A stretch of DNA of 64,000 bases, from assembly GCF_033473495.1 (NCBI RefSeq), contig NC_088937.1, positions 744,001 to 808,000 on the forward strand. Direction: 5' to 3'. Below, piece after piece: positions 22,000 through 31,941 of the stretch. Source of the stretch: Cercospora beticola. Its lineage: Eukaryota; Ascomycota; Dothideomycetes; Mycosphaerellales; Mycosphaerellaceae. Under the pieces are notes generated by a model that saw only the letters and a program-made list of their open reading frames with translations, was not told the origin of the DNA and did no database searches. Position 1 is the stretch's first letter; the number at the start of each line of letters is the position of its first letter. The translations under genes and the position numbers were made by a program.

Positions 22000-22833
22000 T
22001 GGAGGACCGACACACGAGGCACATAGCTCTCGAGGCAAAAGCTAGTGGTAACAATAAATTCGACCCTACGCAGAGCTGCCTGATGAATAATGAAATGAGT
22101 ACGATGCTTGAAGAGAGCCTCTTCGGTATGATTTACGCAAGTTCAGAAGGCGCACAGCGACGGTCGGCTGCCGTCTTGGCACCTCAAAACCTCTTCCCGT
22201 TTCTCTTTTCTTCCATCTCCCATTTGCCATCGCTCCAGTACCATCATTGAACAATGTCGCGAGAACGAGAAAGGCACATGGTCGAGCCAGCTGCAGAGGA
22301 TGCACAGCCACAAGCCTCCGGCATTGAGTTTCTCGATTTCCTTGCTCCAGACACTTGGTCGCCACACTCTCCCGCCGATCGCCTCGTCAACTGGAGCTTC
22401 TGTGGCTGTGCATGACGTTGTTTCAGCAATCTCACCGCAGATTTGTCGATGGACGCTATCCAGCAAGCAAGAAGCTTGAACCCAGGTCGGGTGACCGCAT
22501 AGGCCCATCATCACCAGTATAATAAGTAGGAAGATTGTTTCGCTGGCTGGCCGCTTGCAAGGCCTCTCTTGACACACTCTCTGCCACTCATTCTGCGACA
22601 GGCGCGCCTCGTTCCAGCAGAAGCGCCCAGCCCGCGGCTCAAGGAGCTTCGATTGTCGCGAGACCTGGCTTGAACACGCGCCCGACACCAATCATTGCCC
22701 AAACATCTATTGTTGGCATTCACGACATTTTCTCCCTGCCGGTCTGCTCTGGTCGATTATATAGACCTAGAGGTCGCCAATTTCGACTTCCGAGTTACAG
22801 CAACACCAGGATTCAGATCAACAAGTTGCGACA
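22000..22833. other. Intergenic, about 0.83 kb
   Basis: Lies between two plus-strand genes. A 182-codon minus-strand frame (22143-22691) has no domain and biased composition, and I do not call it. The sequence just upstream of the next ATG (22750-22833) is the likely promoter/leader of the DUF4112 gene. Confidence 0.45.
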
Positions 22834-23718
22834 ATGGCGGCAGTCGTGGGAAAGTATGCAGCGAACAAGTTCCTGAAGAAGCACATGAGCAAGTATGAGG
22901 ACAAAAAGGTGGAAGGCGGAAATGTGAGTATACACGACAATGACAGGACTCATGCAACGACAGCTGACAGTCGTACGCAGGACCCATACTTCGCCATGGT
23001 CGAAGACCCGCGACGGCCTGGCAAGTTAAAGAAGGTCAAGAAGCAGATCCCGAACTACATCCCCGAGCACGATGCGATGGTTCTCGCCAGCGTTCGCAAG
23101 CGAGCGTACCACCTCGACTGCGGCCTGTTCACCCTCTTCGGCATTCGATTTGGATGGGAAAGCGTGATCGGGTTGATCCCAGCAGCAGGAGACGCGATTG
23201 GATCGGCGCTGGCACTCATGGTGGTCAGGAAGTGCAACAAAGTAGAAGGAGGACTCGGAAACGCGCTTCTGATCCGCATGCTCATCAACATTGCCGTCGA
23301 CTTCCTCGTGGGACTCGTCCCTTTCATTGGCGACTTGGCGGACGCTGCATTCAAGGCCAACACCAAGAACCTTCGTCTGCTGGAAGAACATCTCGATACC
23401 AAATATAAACCGGACGCTCTTCGTAAAGACGACCGCGACCTTGCCGGGGTAGATCGTGAGAAGAGGCGGTCTAACAGGAAGAGCGGCATCTACGCGCCAA
23501 ACGATCCTCCACCAGCCACAGCCTTCGACTATAGCGATTCGGAGGAGGACACAAGGCGACATGACGACAACGTGCAACAGCCTCGTCCCACAAGAGCGCC
23601 AGAAGACAGACGCGGTGGTGATCGTGGTGATCCTCGAGGTGGCTTCTTCTCAGGCAGCAAGAGCAAGCGAGGTAACAGGGATACAGAGCTCAGATCGGAC
23701 GCTAGGAGGAATTATTGA
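22834..23718 (+). CDS. DUF4112 family membrane-associated protein
   Basis: I annotate two exons, 22834-22923 and 22981-23718, giving 275 residues. The 57-nt intron has a GTGAGT donor and CGCAG acceptor and is a multiple of three without stops, so unspliced reading gives 294 residues. Splicing joins KVEGGN to DPYFAMVEDP. The core HLDCGLFTLFGIRFGWESVIGLIPAAGDAIG and the second hydrophobic hairpin FLVGLVPFIGDLADAAFKAN (about residues 80-170) match the DUF4112 pattern. A charged tail with DRRGGDRGDPRGG follows. The function of the family is unknown. Confidence 0.82.
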   Translation: MAAVVGKYAANKFLKKHMSKYEDKKVEGGNVSIHDNDRTHATTADSRTQDPYFAMVEDPRRPGKLKKVKKQIPNYIPEHDAMVLASVRKRAYHLDCGLFTLFGIRFGWESVIGLIPAAGDAIGSALALMVVRKCNKVEGGLGNALLIRMLINIAVDFLVGLVPFIGDLADAAFKANTKNLRLLEEHLDTKYKPDALRKDDRDLAGVDREKRRSNRKSGIYAPNDPPPATAFDYSDSEEDTRRHDDNVQQPRPTRAPEDRRGGDRGDPRGGFFSGSKSKRGNRDTELRSDARRNY

Positions 23719-24528
23719 TGAGCGCATATCATTCGAGCAGCGAATACAGGACGCGACATTATCGCGGTGGAGCGAGGCGTTTTGAGGAGCAAGAGCTGTC
23801 AGACTGATGAATGATACCCTAGCAGAGAAATTTGACAGCGCAACAGCAAAACAGTATTTTTGAAGCAGTAGCAACGCATATGCATATCTTCCGACAAAGC
23901 CAACTGTGAAAATCAATATGCCTGTCGACAGACATAACCTAGCGCCGGTCGAGCCCGAGACCAATTACTGATCAGCACTTCTTGAGTCCACCTCCTACCA
24001 GCGTCAAACTATGAGAGAAGTTCCAGACCCGTGGCCTTGGACACCTCCAGCTCACCAGAGCTCAGGCTCTCCACCAGACATCATTCAAACCCGTACGGTT
24101 ATCATCGTTCGGACGAGTCGGCGCCGAAATGATCACCATCTTCCGTGAAGCGATTCACAAAGGACGAGCGTAGCCGATGGAGACTGGCCCGAAGCTCGGT
24201 TGCGATTTGGTAGGATTCAGTGTTTCTGCAGGGATGCTGACAGATAGCGCGTAGCTCTGGAAGCTGTCTTGTGAGACTGACGACCTCGGACGAACGACGT
24301 CGACTTTAAGGACGAAGGAGCTTGTTATAGAAAGGCAACAGAGCAGCTGTGCTGGATAAGACATACCTCTACGATAGCTCTGACATCAATTGAGTCTCCC
24401 GCAAAGCTTCATCTACCCATTTCTTGCGATTCTGCTTCGATCATATACGCCCTACCAAGATAGCTTTCGCCTCACTCATAGCTACACACCACATCGCAAA
24501 AGCCACCTACAAATCAAGCATCGCCAAC
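23719..24528. other. Intergenic, about 0.81 kb
   Basis: No gene, RNA or repeat recognised. The last 100 bp before 24529 are pyrimidine- and A-rich and probably contain the transcription start and leader of the SRPBCC gene. Confidence 0.45.
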
Positions 24529-25121
24529 ATGGTCTACCTACACACCGAAATCGAAATCGCAGCTCCACCAGAGAAAGTCCGAGCAGTCGTAAGTCATCCT
24601 CTCAAAAGAGCAAAAGCTTCACCCATACACTGTACCGGCAACTACATTATTCAATCCATCTAACAACCCACCCCCAGCTCCTCGACTTCCCTCAAACCTC
24701 CACCTGGCTCTCCGGCCCGGGCATAACCTCCATCTCCATCAAACCACACCCCACCGACCCCTCCCTCACAAAATCCGACCCTTACACTCTCGCCCCCGGC
24801 GACATTCTCATCAACGAACTCAACAAGTCCACAAAATTCGAGCCCGTGATCCTCGTTAATACACCCGACGAACTTAAATGGCGAGGTAGTATTCCTTATA
24901 TTTTCACTGGAGAACATTCGTTTCAGTTTCGAAAGAGTGAAGTTAATGAGGGAGGGACGACGTTTGTGAACGAGGAGAATTTTTCGGGGGCGTTGGGGTG
25001 GTTGATGAGTTCTTGGGCGATGGGAGGGCAGACGAGGGGGAGTTTTGAGGGGTTGTGTAGGGATTTGAAGGGGAGGGTGGAGAGTTTGGAGAAGGAAGAG
25101 GGAGAGAGGGCGAAGTTGTGA
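24529..25121 (+). CDS. SRPBCC (polyketide cyclase/START-like) domain protein
   Basis: Two exons, 24529-24588 and 24678-25121, joined over an 89-nt intron (GTAAGT to CCCCCAG, phase 0), 167 residues. The start MVYLHTEIEIAAPPEKVRAV followed by LLDFPQTSTW is the classic first strand and helix of the SRPBCC fold. EPVILVNTPDELKWRGSIPY and the GEHSFQF strand continue it, and the C-terminal helix runs from about residue 130. Such proteins bind hydrophobic ligands; many fungal copies have no known role. Third-position bases switch from C-rich to G-rich within exon 2 (see findings). Confidence 0.82.
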
Positions 25122-25228
25122 GCTATCAGTGCTCGGAAATAATGAGATGGTGTTGGTGCAGATTGTATGTCTCAGTCGTAAGTCTATATCAATGCATACA
25201 TCTTTTTCATTTTTCATTTCGTAACTCT

Positions 25229-27043
25229 TCAACCATGAACTTTATTGGGGTATCCTGTCGAACAAACCGGCTCCGCAAAGCCAACAGTCCATCGCACGCT
25301 TCCCATGATGATGACCATCAAGCATAAACCACCCGCCAAACTCGCTAATGCATATAAATAACCATGTTTTCGCTTCAAGGCGCTGATCTCGGCGACCCAG
25401 GTGCTCACAGTTGTCAAGCAGCCACAGAAGCCGTCCATGATGCCTTGCAAAACTTGACATCCTACGCGACCGCCGCCGATCTGTCCCATGACCCCAACTC
25501 CTACGTGCTGAATATTGTAGCACATTCCCTCGACTGCTGTGCCAAACATGTTGACAGCGAAAGTGCCGAGAGGGAACCACTTGATCAGCCCATTCATGTG
25601 GAGACTGAGGTAGTAGCGGAGGATGGTGCCAACGGGAGCGAAGACGAGTGCAAAAATGACTTCGCCTCGCCAAGTTTCGTTGTCCCACGAGCCTCGAGAC
25701 GCAGGACCTCCAGGTCGATCGGGCGGCAAAGCCGCCATGATGATTGCGCCTACCCAACATCCCCAACCCAGAACGACAAAAGCCGGATCCAATATCTTGC
25801 GAATGACATGTACTGGCAAGGAAGGAGTGATCTTGTCCAGTGCGGAAGCAGTGTGTGTGCCCACGTAAAAGCCACCCAGAGAAAGCGCGACAGTGGAGAA
25901 CATCACTCCCAGCACAGCTTCGAAAGAGTACCCGGCATTCCGACCAATCGTGGAAGACGGCGTGTCTCTCAAAGCCAGAGCGCCTTCATGATAAATCGGT
26001 GCAGGCAGATTATTCGAGAGCGCCAGGAAGAAATCTCGTGCAAAACTGGAAAACGAAGTTAAGCTGCCACAAAAGCCTGTGGCGAGTCCAATGTACAATG
26101 GGATCGCCTTCTTCCGCCTGGTGAATTCTTTCGTTTCCAGCTGCTCCATTCCAATTTCCTTCTCAGATTGGCTGCTCGTGCTCATTGCATGGCTACAGAA
26201 CAGCATTCGATCCTCCGTGAGGAAGCCCATGAACCAAGAGCCTGCCATGTTGGCCCATACCACGGGTGTAACGAGTGGTGCGCCGGGGTAGAACGTGATC
26301 CATTGCACGCCGAGTCTTGCTAATGTTCCGAATATCGCGAAGAAGATCAAGTAGGAGATGGTGTAGATCTCTGTGAGCCATCGGGATTCAGATTCTACTG
26401 GTCTCGCATACTCTTCCGGCTGTCGTTGCGAGAATGGTCGCGGCATGTCAGGTGCGTCATTGCCATGGTCAAAGTCGCCCGACCTCTTGGTCGGCTGCGT
26501 TGTAGGTCGCGCCGTGTTGGCGGCTGACAGACGATTACTTTTTGGTGTTGGAGCTGGAAGTGGCGGCAGAGCAGAGACGTCTGATGGAAGTTGTGCTTCG
26601 CGGTCTGTCTCGCTGGTTGCTCGTCGCGTTGATATTCGACTGAAGTTTCTCACGTGCATCCCTGTGGCATCTGGCTGGGGTTGCCGATCCTCTCCACGCG
26701 CGTCTGCCCAAGTCGGCGGCCTGTCATCGAAGGTTGGTACGGGGTGCGGATAAGCTGCATCGCTCGTGGATTCTTGTTCCAATGGCTCTGCGTAGCTCGC
26801 CCGTTGTTTCCCTTTTGACCTCGTCGTCAGGACACTTGCCGTTGATGTTGGTCGTGACTTCTGCCCAACTGATGGCACCGCAGGCCCATCACCACCTCGC
26901 TGTGTATCATAGTAGCTTTCTCTGCGGCTCTTGCTGGTGTCTGCCGAATTGCGATTTGTCCTCGGTCGAATTTCCGTCACTCGATATTCGTCGTCTGGTG
27001 AGATGGCCTCGTCGGGAAAGCCAGACCAGGATGATTGAGGCAT
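25229..27043 (-). CDS. FEX: Fluoride export protein FEX (tandem CrcB)
   Basis: Single exon from the ATG at 27043, 604 residues (the frame extends upstream only through non-ATG codons). A long hydrophilic N-terminus of about 240 residues precedes two homologous CrcB/Fluc modules. Module 1 has WANMAGSWFMGF and GFCGSLTSFSSF; module 2 has AVNMFGTAVEG and GFCGCLTTVSTW. These carry the membrane Asn and the phenylalanine/serine box patterns of fluoride channels. Eukaryotic FEX proteins contain both modules in one chain and sit in the plasma membrane, where they release cytosolic fluoride. The second module keeps fewer Phe residues in its box, as in yeast FEX. It diverges from the UPRT gene. Confidence 0.92.
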   Translation of the reverse strand: MPQSSWSGFPDEAISPDDEYRVTEIRPRTNRNSADTSKSRRESYYDTQRGGDGPAVPSVGQKSRPTSTASVLTTRSKGKQRASYAEPLEQESTSDAAYPHPVPTFDDRPPTWADARGEDRQPQPDATGMHVRNFSRISTRRATSETDREAQLPSDVSALPPLPAPTPKSNRLSAANTARPTTQPTKRSGDFDHGNDAPDMPRPFSQRQPEEYARPVESESRWLTEIYTISYLIFFAIFGTLARLGVQWITFYPGAPLVTPVVWANMAGSWFMGFLTEDRMLFCSHAMSTSSQSEKEIGMEQLETKEFTRRKKAIPLYIGLATGFCGSLTSFSSFARDFFLALSNNLPAPIYHEGALALRDTPSSTIGRNAGYSFEAVLGVMFSTVALSLGGFYVGTHTASALDKITPSLPVHVIRKILDPAFVVLGWGCWVGAIIMAALPPDRPGGPASRGSWDNETWRGEVIFALVFAPVGTILRYYLSLHMNGLIKWFPLGTFAVNMFGTAVEGMCYNIQHVGVGVMGQIGGGRVGCQVLQGIMDGFCGCLTTVSTWVAEISALKRKHGYLYALASLAGGLCLMVIIMGSVRWTVGFAEPVCSTGYPNKVHG

Positions 27044-27742
27044 CGTTTGTAATCTGTGCAACGGTCTCGGTCCGCTTCATCGACTCCCCCGGTCCCTGCT
27101 CACGGTGTTTGATTTGGCAACGCTGCACAACATTTGCGCCGGAGCAGCAACTCCTACACGCTGCAGGTCCTCATTGTGGAATTAGTGGACGAGAAGACGA
27201 AGCAAAGGTCGCAAGGCGCGACAAACAATCACATCAGCTAGAGGCCAGGCCGTAGCCACAGGGGATTTGTGCACGCGGCACACATTAATCTCGGACGACA
27301 GAACCTTACTGAAGGCTTCTGACTCGTTTGGATAGGAGGCATTGGGGTGAGTAGAGCGCGCGCCCGACATGTAGCGGAGCTCGACAAGCAGCAGCCCTTC
27401 ATCTTCACTGCTCTTGCGGAAACTTGAGATGCGACCCTGCGCCATGTCATAAGAAGCAAAATCTGGTTCGATCTGTCCCTGTGGCTCAATATTCATCTAT
27501 TTCACGCGTTCGCGGCGCGGGAAGAGGTCCGCAAGTCTGCAGCCACAGCCGCTGCTGCAGCGGGCAACTCTCGTCGGATCCCGCCGCCGCCTATCTCCCT
27601 GCTTCGAGGAGGGGAGCTCTCTGATAGTGAGCAACGCAGCTGCTGCAAACACACCCGTTTCTCATCAATTGTGTTTGTGTGAAGAAACTACTTGACTATA
27701 TATCTAGATCTGTCTTACCAAACAGTCTCGCTACCAATCATC
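27044..27742. promoter_or_regulatory. Divergent promoter region, FEX / UPRT
   Basis: A 699-bp gap between divergent ATGs. A TATATA (27697-27702) lies 40 bp before the UPRT start. One ACGCGT (27504-27509) and a single HGATAR (about 27622) occur, but isolated sites like these are expected by chance. Confidence 0.45.
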
Positions 27743-28506
27743 ATGGCATCTTCCATTCACGTCTCGTCACACCCGTGCGTTCGCGCGAAACTCAGTCAGC
27801 TCCGATCAGCTTCCACCAATGCCCGCGACACGAAGACACTTGTCCACGAGATTGCTACCATTGTAGGAGTGGAAGCATTGGCAAAAGGCCTCGAAGTTGA
27901 GAATGTGGGCACCGTAAGTCCAACCAGCTTTTGTTCAGCCAGCACAGGCTGACCCAGTACGCAGCAGGTGAGCTTTCGCTGATCGTGCATGTATGCGTTG
28001 TGTAGGATAAGTCGCCTTTGGGCTACACGTACAACGCCGAGGACATCTCACCCTCGAACATCTCGCTCGTACCGATCCTCCGTTCCGGCTTGAGCATGGT
28101 CGAAGCGGTACAGAACCTCCTTCCGAACCCCGTGTCCGTTCACCATTTAGGCATGTACCGCGAGAAGAGCACGTTGCAGCCCGTAGAGTACTACAACAAT
28201 CTGCCATATCACAAAGCGGGCGAGACATCGAGTGTGCCTCCTCTAGCTATCATCGTGGATCCGATCATCGCTACGGGCTCGACTGTCTGCGCTGCGATAG
28301 AGACGCTGAAGGACTGGGGCGTGCAGCGGATCATCTCTATTTCGATATTGGCTAGCCAGACTGGTCTACAAAGAGCAGCGGAAGCTTGGCCGGAGGGTGT
28401 TGAGCTTTGGGTGGGCGGGGTGGATGCGGAGACTGATGAGCGTGGCATGATCAAGCCGGGTCTCGGTGACATTGGGGACAGACTGTATCTGACACTCGGA
28501 AAGTGA
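27743..28506 (+). CDS. Uracil phosphoribosyltransferase (UPRT)
   Basis: Two exons, 27743-27913 and 28006-28506, with a 92-nt intron (GTAAGT donor, TGTGTAG acceptor, phase 0), 223 residues. The PRPP-binding signature is DPIIATGST (142-150). VPILRSGLSMVEA, HHLGMYREKSTLQPVEYYN and the C-terminal uracil-binding GLGDIGDRL are diagnostic of UPRT. It converts uracil plus PRPP to UMP, the committed salvage step, equivalent to yeast Fur1. It lies about 11-12 kb from the pair that would make uracil from thymine. The length is typical. A CAG within the intron (ending near 27964) is not used because it breaks the family alignment. Confidence 0.93.
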
Positions 28507-28895
28507 TTGGCAGAACAGTCTACGTGAGAAAGAGATAAGACAATAGACACGAAATGGATGAACCGGTTCGCCATAGGTCACCGAAGTTTCAGAGAAGCCT
28601 TATCATAACTTGCAAGTGCGTGTGCTGCGGCATGTGCAACACACAGCACAGCAAGCAGCAGGCCAGCAGCTAACAGTCAACAAAAGCTCAGTGAGTCTCA
28701 TGGTTGGAAGCGAAACACACACAAAAGTTGCACAAGTGCTCAACTCGACTCGTGCAGCCGCGACATCCCCGCCACCTTCTCGACATGGATCATCATTCGC
28801 ACCTGCAGTGCGACCTCATCTTTGCGTCGATCTTGCCTCCGCGACATTAGCCCGCTCGCCAATGGGTTTAAGACTCCTGCTCCATCTCAAGTGTG
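28507..28895. other. Intergenic, 389 bp
   Basis: UPRT 3' flank and promoter of the arylsulfotransferase-like gene. CA-rich, with no recognised element. Confidence 0.4.
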
Positions 28896-30569
28896 ATGCC
28901 AACACAACCAAATCAACGACTTGACCCAGGCAATGTCATCGCCGTCATAATGCTTCTTCTCGCCGCTGCCATACCACTTCTCTTCGGTCTCGCCAACCGT
29001 GTCCACGGCGACATCATCCCAGCCGATGCATCCAAGAACATTTCCTGGCCCTACCACACCTTCAAGACTGTGAACTTCACTCCACCGGCGATAGAGATCT
29101 CCGGAACCCCAAGCTCAGATCCAGCAAAAGATGGCTACCTCTTCTTCGCGCCCGACGGCGGCACAGCTTTCCAAGCAGCTCCCATTATTGCGACTTCAAC
29201 TGGCGATCTGATCTGGAATGGCCCAAAAGGCAAGGCGTTTGGCTTCGATGTGCAACGATACAAAGATGAAGATGTTCTCGTCTACTGGAACGGAACTTCT
29301 TTTCCCGAACCAGTTGGACGCGGACATGGATCGATCCACATTCTGAATAAGCACTATGAAGAGATTGCGCAAGTCTCTTTACCGGGAAATTTTGTCGATT
29401 TGGAGGAAGGTCAGACCTTTGAGAGTAATATTGACTTGCACGAGATGTACTTGACTGAGAAAGGGACGATTCTGGTTTTGGGGAATAATATCACGCAGGC
29501 GGATTTGCGAAGTGTAGGTGGTGGCGAGAAAGGTTGGGTTGTAGAGGCACAGGTGTACGAGATCGATGTGAAGACGAATGAGGTGCTGTTCTCATGGAAG
29601 AGTCTCGATCATCTGGATGAGTTACCATTCAGCGCGAGTGTTTATCCGTTGGGCAGTGAAGAATTCGATGGCTCGGAGCAGAAGAAGGCCTGGGGCTACT
29701 TCCACATCAACTCTGTCGCACCGCTCGGAGACGGAGGATATATCTTGAGCTCAAGGTACTTATCGAGCGCGATCGCCCTGGACAAGTCGGGGAAAGTGAT
29801 TTGGCGAGTGCAAGGGTTCGAGGGCAATGGTTTCACGTTGGGTGAGGGTGCTGATTTCCGCTATCAGCATCACATTCGGGTGGCGAACGAGACTGACGAT
29901 TGTGTTGTGATCCGCCTGCACGACAATCACAATTGTCCCATCGACAACAATACTGCTCCTGCCTCCGGCAAATTCCTCGAAGTCAACTTCAAGAACAAGC
30001 AGGTCGCGCTCCTAGGATCCAAATACTATAACGCTTCAGGACCGATCTTTCCTACTGCTCAAGGGTCATTCTCCGAAATGCAGAACGGGAACTACTTCAC
30101 TGGAAATGGCTGGATCCCGGTTCTCGAGGAATTCTCTCCCAACGGCACCACAGTCGCAACCTACCAATTTGGTAACGCAACCCTTCGTCCTGGAGGCGGC
30201 TACTTCAGCGGTGGACGTGGCACGCTCTCCTATCGTGGCTTCAAGCGTCGCTGGGTCGGATGTCCCAAGATTACGAAGCCTCAAATCGTGGCAGAATACA
30301 TTGGCGCAATGGACGCTCCAAAAGGCACAAGAGTGTACATTAGCTGGAACGGAGCGACTGAGGTGAAAGAGTGGGAACTTTGGGGCGGCATTGCGAGCGT
30401 GAGTCGTATTCAAACTGTGGAGAAGAAAGGCTTCGAGACTGTCGTCGACATCGCGGATGTGCAGTTCGTGAAAGCGAAGGCAATATTGAAGGACGGGGCG
30501 CCGGAAGACTGCGAAAGTGAAGTAGAGAGTGACTTGGTTTTCACGCGAGCAGCGAGAAGACATGAATAG
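28896..30569 (+). CDS. Arylsulfotransferase-family secreted/membrane protein (PF14269 type)
   Basis: Single exon, 557 residues from the ATG at 28896 (the preceding codon is GTG). A hydrophobic stretch AVIMLLLAAAIPLLFGLA (about residues 15-33) is a signal anchor or signal peptide. Repeated beta-propeller blades follow: GYLFFAPDGGTAFQAAPII, FFHIN-like WGYFHINSVAPLGDGGYILSS, FRYQHHIRVANE and GNYFTGNGWIPVLEEF. These are characteristic of the fungal arylsulfotransferase-like family (ASST superfamily, bacterial homologue AssT). A paired histidine in YQHHIRV and several NxT/S sites fit an extracellular propeller. Sulfotransfer by the fungal branch is unproven; the activity here is unknown. Confidence 0.82.
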   Translation: MPTQPNQRLDPGNVIAVIMLLLAAAIPLLFGLANRVHGDIIPADASKNISWPYHTFKTVNFTPPAIEISGTPSSDPAKDGYLFFAPDGGTAFQAAPIIATSTGDLIWNGPKGKAFGFDVQRYKDEDVLVYWNGTSFPEPVGRGHGSIHILNKHYEEIAQVSLPGNFVDLEEGQTFESNIDLHEMYLTEKGTILVLGNNITQADLRSVGGGEKGWVVEAQVYEIDVKTNEVLFSWKSLDHLDELPFSASVYPLGSEEFDGSEQKKAWGYFHINSVAPLGDGGYILSSRYLSSAIALDKSGKVIWRVQGFEGNGFTLGEGADFRYQHHIRVANETDDCVVIRLHDNHNCPIDNNTAPASGKFLEVNFKNKQVALLGSKYYNASGPIFPTAQGSFSEMQNGNYFTGNGWIPVLEEFSPNGTTVATYQFGNATLRPGGGYFSGGRGTLSYRGFKRRWVGCPKITKPQIVAEYIGAMDAPKGTRVYISWNGATEVKEWELWGGIASVSRIQTVEKKGFETVVDIADVQFVKAKAILKDGAPEDCESEVESDLVFTRAARRHE

Positions 30570-31019
30570 ATGAGAAAGAGGTCAAGGATACCGCAGCAAG
30601 AGACAAGCAACATCGAATGCACGTGGAATCGATTTTTGCAATGTGCTTCGTTCTCTCCGACGTCAGAGGTCTCACAGTCGCTGAGGCGACCTCTAAAAAA
30701 CCAAGGCGACCACTTGAATGCTACGGCGACTGCCCCAAATAGTCATCTCAGCACAAAGATACTGTGATCTTGGGTCACCTGGCCAATAAGCTGTCGGCAT
30801 TGTTGTGTCGACTTCGGAAGAGCTGGCTCGACCTCGTCGAGAGAGAGCGCGGTCAGGTCAGCGAACAAGCCCGACGAACTGCTTCAAGCCTCATGAGTTC
30901 TTTAGCATTCGAGAAATACCACAACTCATCTGGAACGTATGCAAACTCACTACCATTTGACCTCCTTTGGGGCTATTGCAAAGCATATTCGACTTCTTCA
31001 ATGGTTCTGAATTGACATC

Positions 31020-31159
31020 TTGGAAGCTGAGTCGACCTCTTGAAAGCTGACTTGACCTCTTGGGAGCTGACCTGACCGCTTGGAAGCTGACCTGACCTCT
31101 TGGAAGCAGAATCGACCGCTTGAAAGCTAAGTCGACCGCTTGAAAACTGACCTGACCGC
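31020..31159 (+). repeat. Seven tandem 20-nt units
   Basis: Seven consecutive units, each exactly 20 nt, start at 31020, 31040, 31060, 31080, 31100, 31120 and 31140. Typical units are TTGGAAGCTGAGTCGACCTC and TTGAAAGCTGACTTGACCTC. Most differ from each other at 2-6 positions, yet the spacing never slips. Confidence 0.9.
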
Positions 31160-31200
31160 GTCTGCGGGGTCCCGATGTCAGGTCAGCTTTCAAGCGGTCG
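31133..31200. repeat. Inverted repeat, 24-bp arms with 20-nt loop
   Basis: The left arm (31133-31156) and right arm (31177-31200) are reverse complements at 23 of 24 positions. The loop (31157-31176) is GC-rich. It forms where the repeat array flips orientation. Confidence 0.85.
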
Positions 31201-31941
31201 AGCCAAGTCCTTCAAGGTCAACTTAAGAATCGAAGAACCCAACCTCTGTCTGTCCGTATTGTATCGATTTTCATTGCCTATCGCTTTGCCACCTTTCTGC
31301 TAGCCTTCTGCGACTTCTCTTCTTCGAGCGAAAATACGAAGTGTCAAGAACGTGTTGTACGAAGAAAGTCGCGGTCCAATTATCTGAACTGACAGTGGAA
31401 GAGGAGACCTGACAAACGAAAAAGCTGGCCTGGTAGCGGAACCCCGCGAACGAGGTCAGGTCAACTTTTACGCGGTCAAGCCAGCTTTTGCGGTCAAGCC
31501 AAGGATCGAAACACTGCCAGTCCTGACAACCTATGCCTCTTCGTCATCTACATATCGATGAAGACTCATAAACTGCACGGCTGGTTCGTCTGCCACTCGT
31601 CCAAACGAACCATAGATGAAAGCAAGATATTGAAAGGTAAAAATGCATTGTACAGAAAAGAAAGTCATCATCTACACGCCCTTGTATATATGCAATCCCT
31701 TCCTTCCCATGCAAATGCCCATCCCACGCAAGCAAACCAGTTCCCTAATACGCGCCATCTCTTGAACCCTTCTCTGTCAATATATATACACATCTGTCTC
31801 TTCTGTAATGCTTTGCCTGCCTTGTTCTTCCCTCCGCTCTAATCATAACACATGAGAATAACACCTGCCATGGTGAGTGATGTTGAAAAGAATCCACTCG
31901 TCCACCATTTCCCAAGTCGCATGGCCGAAGAAGAGATGGCC

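Larger units (their letters stand above)
30660..31510. repeat. Degenerate short-period repeat region, mixed orientation
   Basis: Scattered, imperfect copies of a unit of about 20 nt that resembles TTGAAAGCTGACCTGACCGC occur on both strands. Weak units lie at 30670-30900, the regular block is 31020-31159, inverted copies start at 31177, and two exactly spaced inverted copies occupy 31452-31471 and 31472-31491. No open frame follows the repeat. Confidence 0.7.
30570..31941. other. Intergenic, 1.37 kb, containing a degenerate repeat array
   Basis: Between the arylsulfotransferase-like gene and the 3' end of the WD40 gene. It holds the 20-nt repeat family described below. 31510-31941 is AT-rich with TATATA tracts near 31690 and 31780 and no gene. 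Confidence 0.6.

Noticed and set aside
22143..22691. 182-codon minus-strand ORF
   Set aside because: No domain, low-complexity Cys/Ser content, overlapping frames on both strands and no splice partners. Likely chance.
27044..27061. Six-residue N-terminal extension of FEX
   Set aside because: The extended start codon is TTG; the first ATG in frame is at 27043.
30570..31941. Transposon remnant
   Set aside because: No transposase or reverse-transcriptase similarity, no terminal repeats and no obvious target-site duplication, so the region is described only as short repeats.
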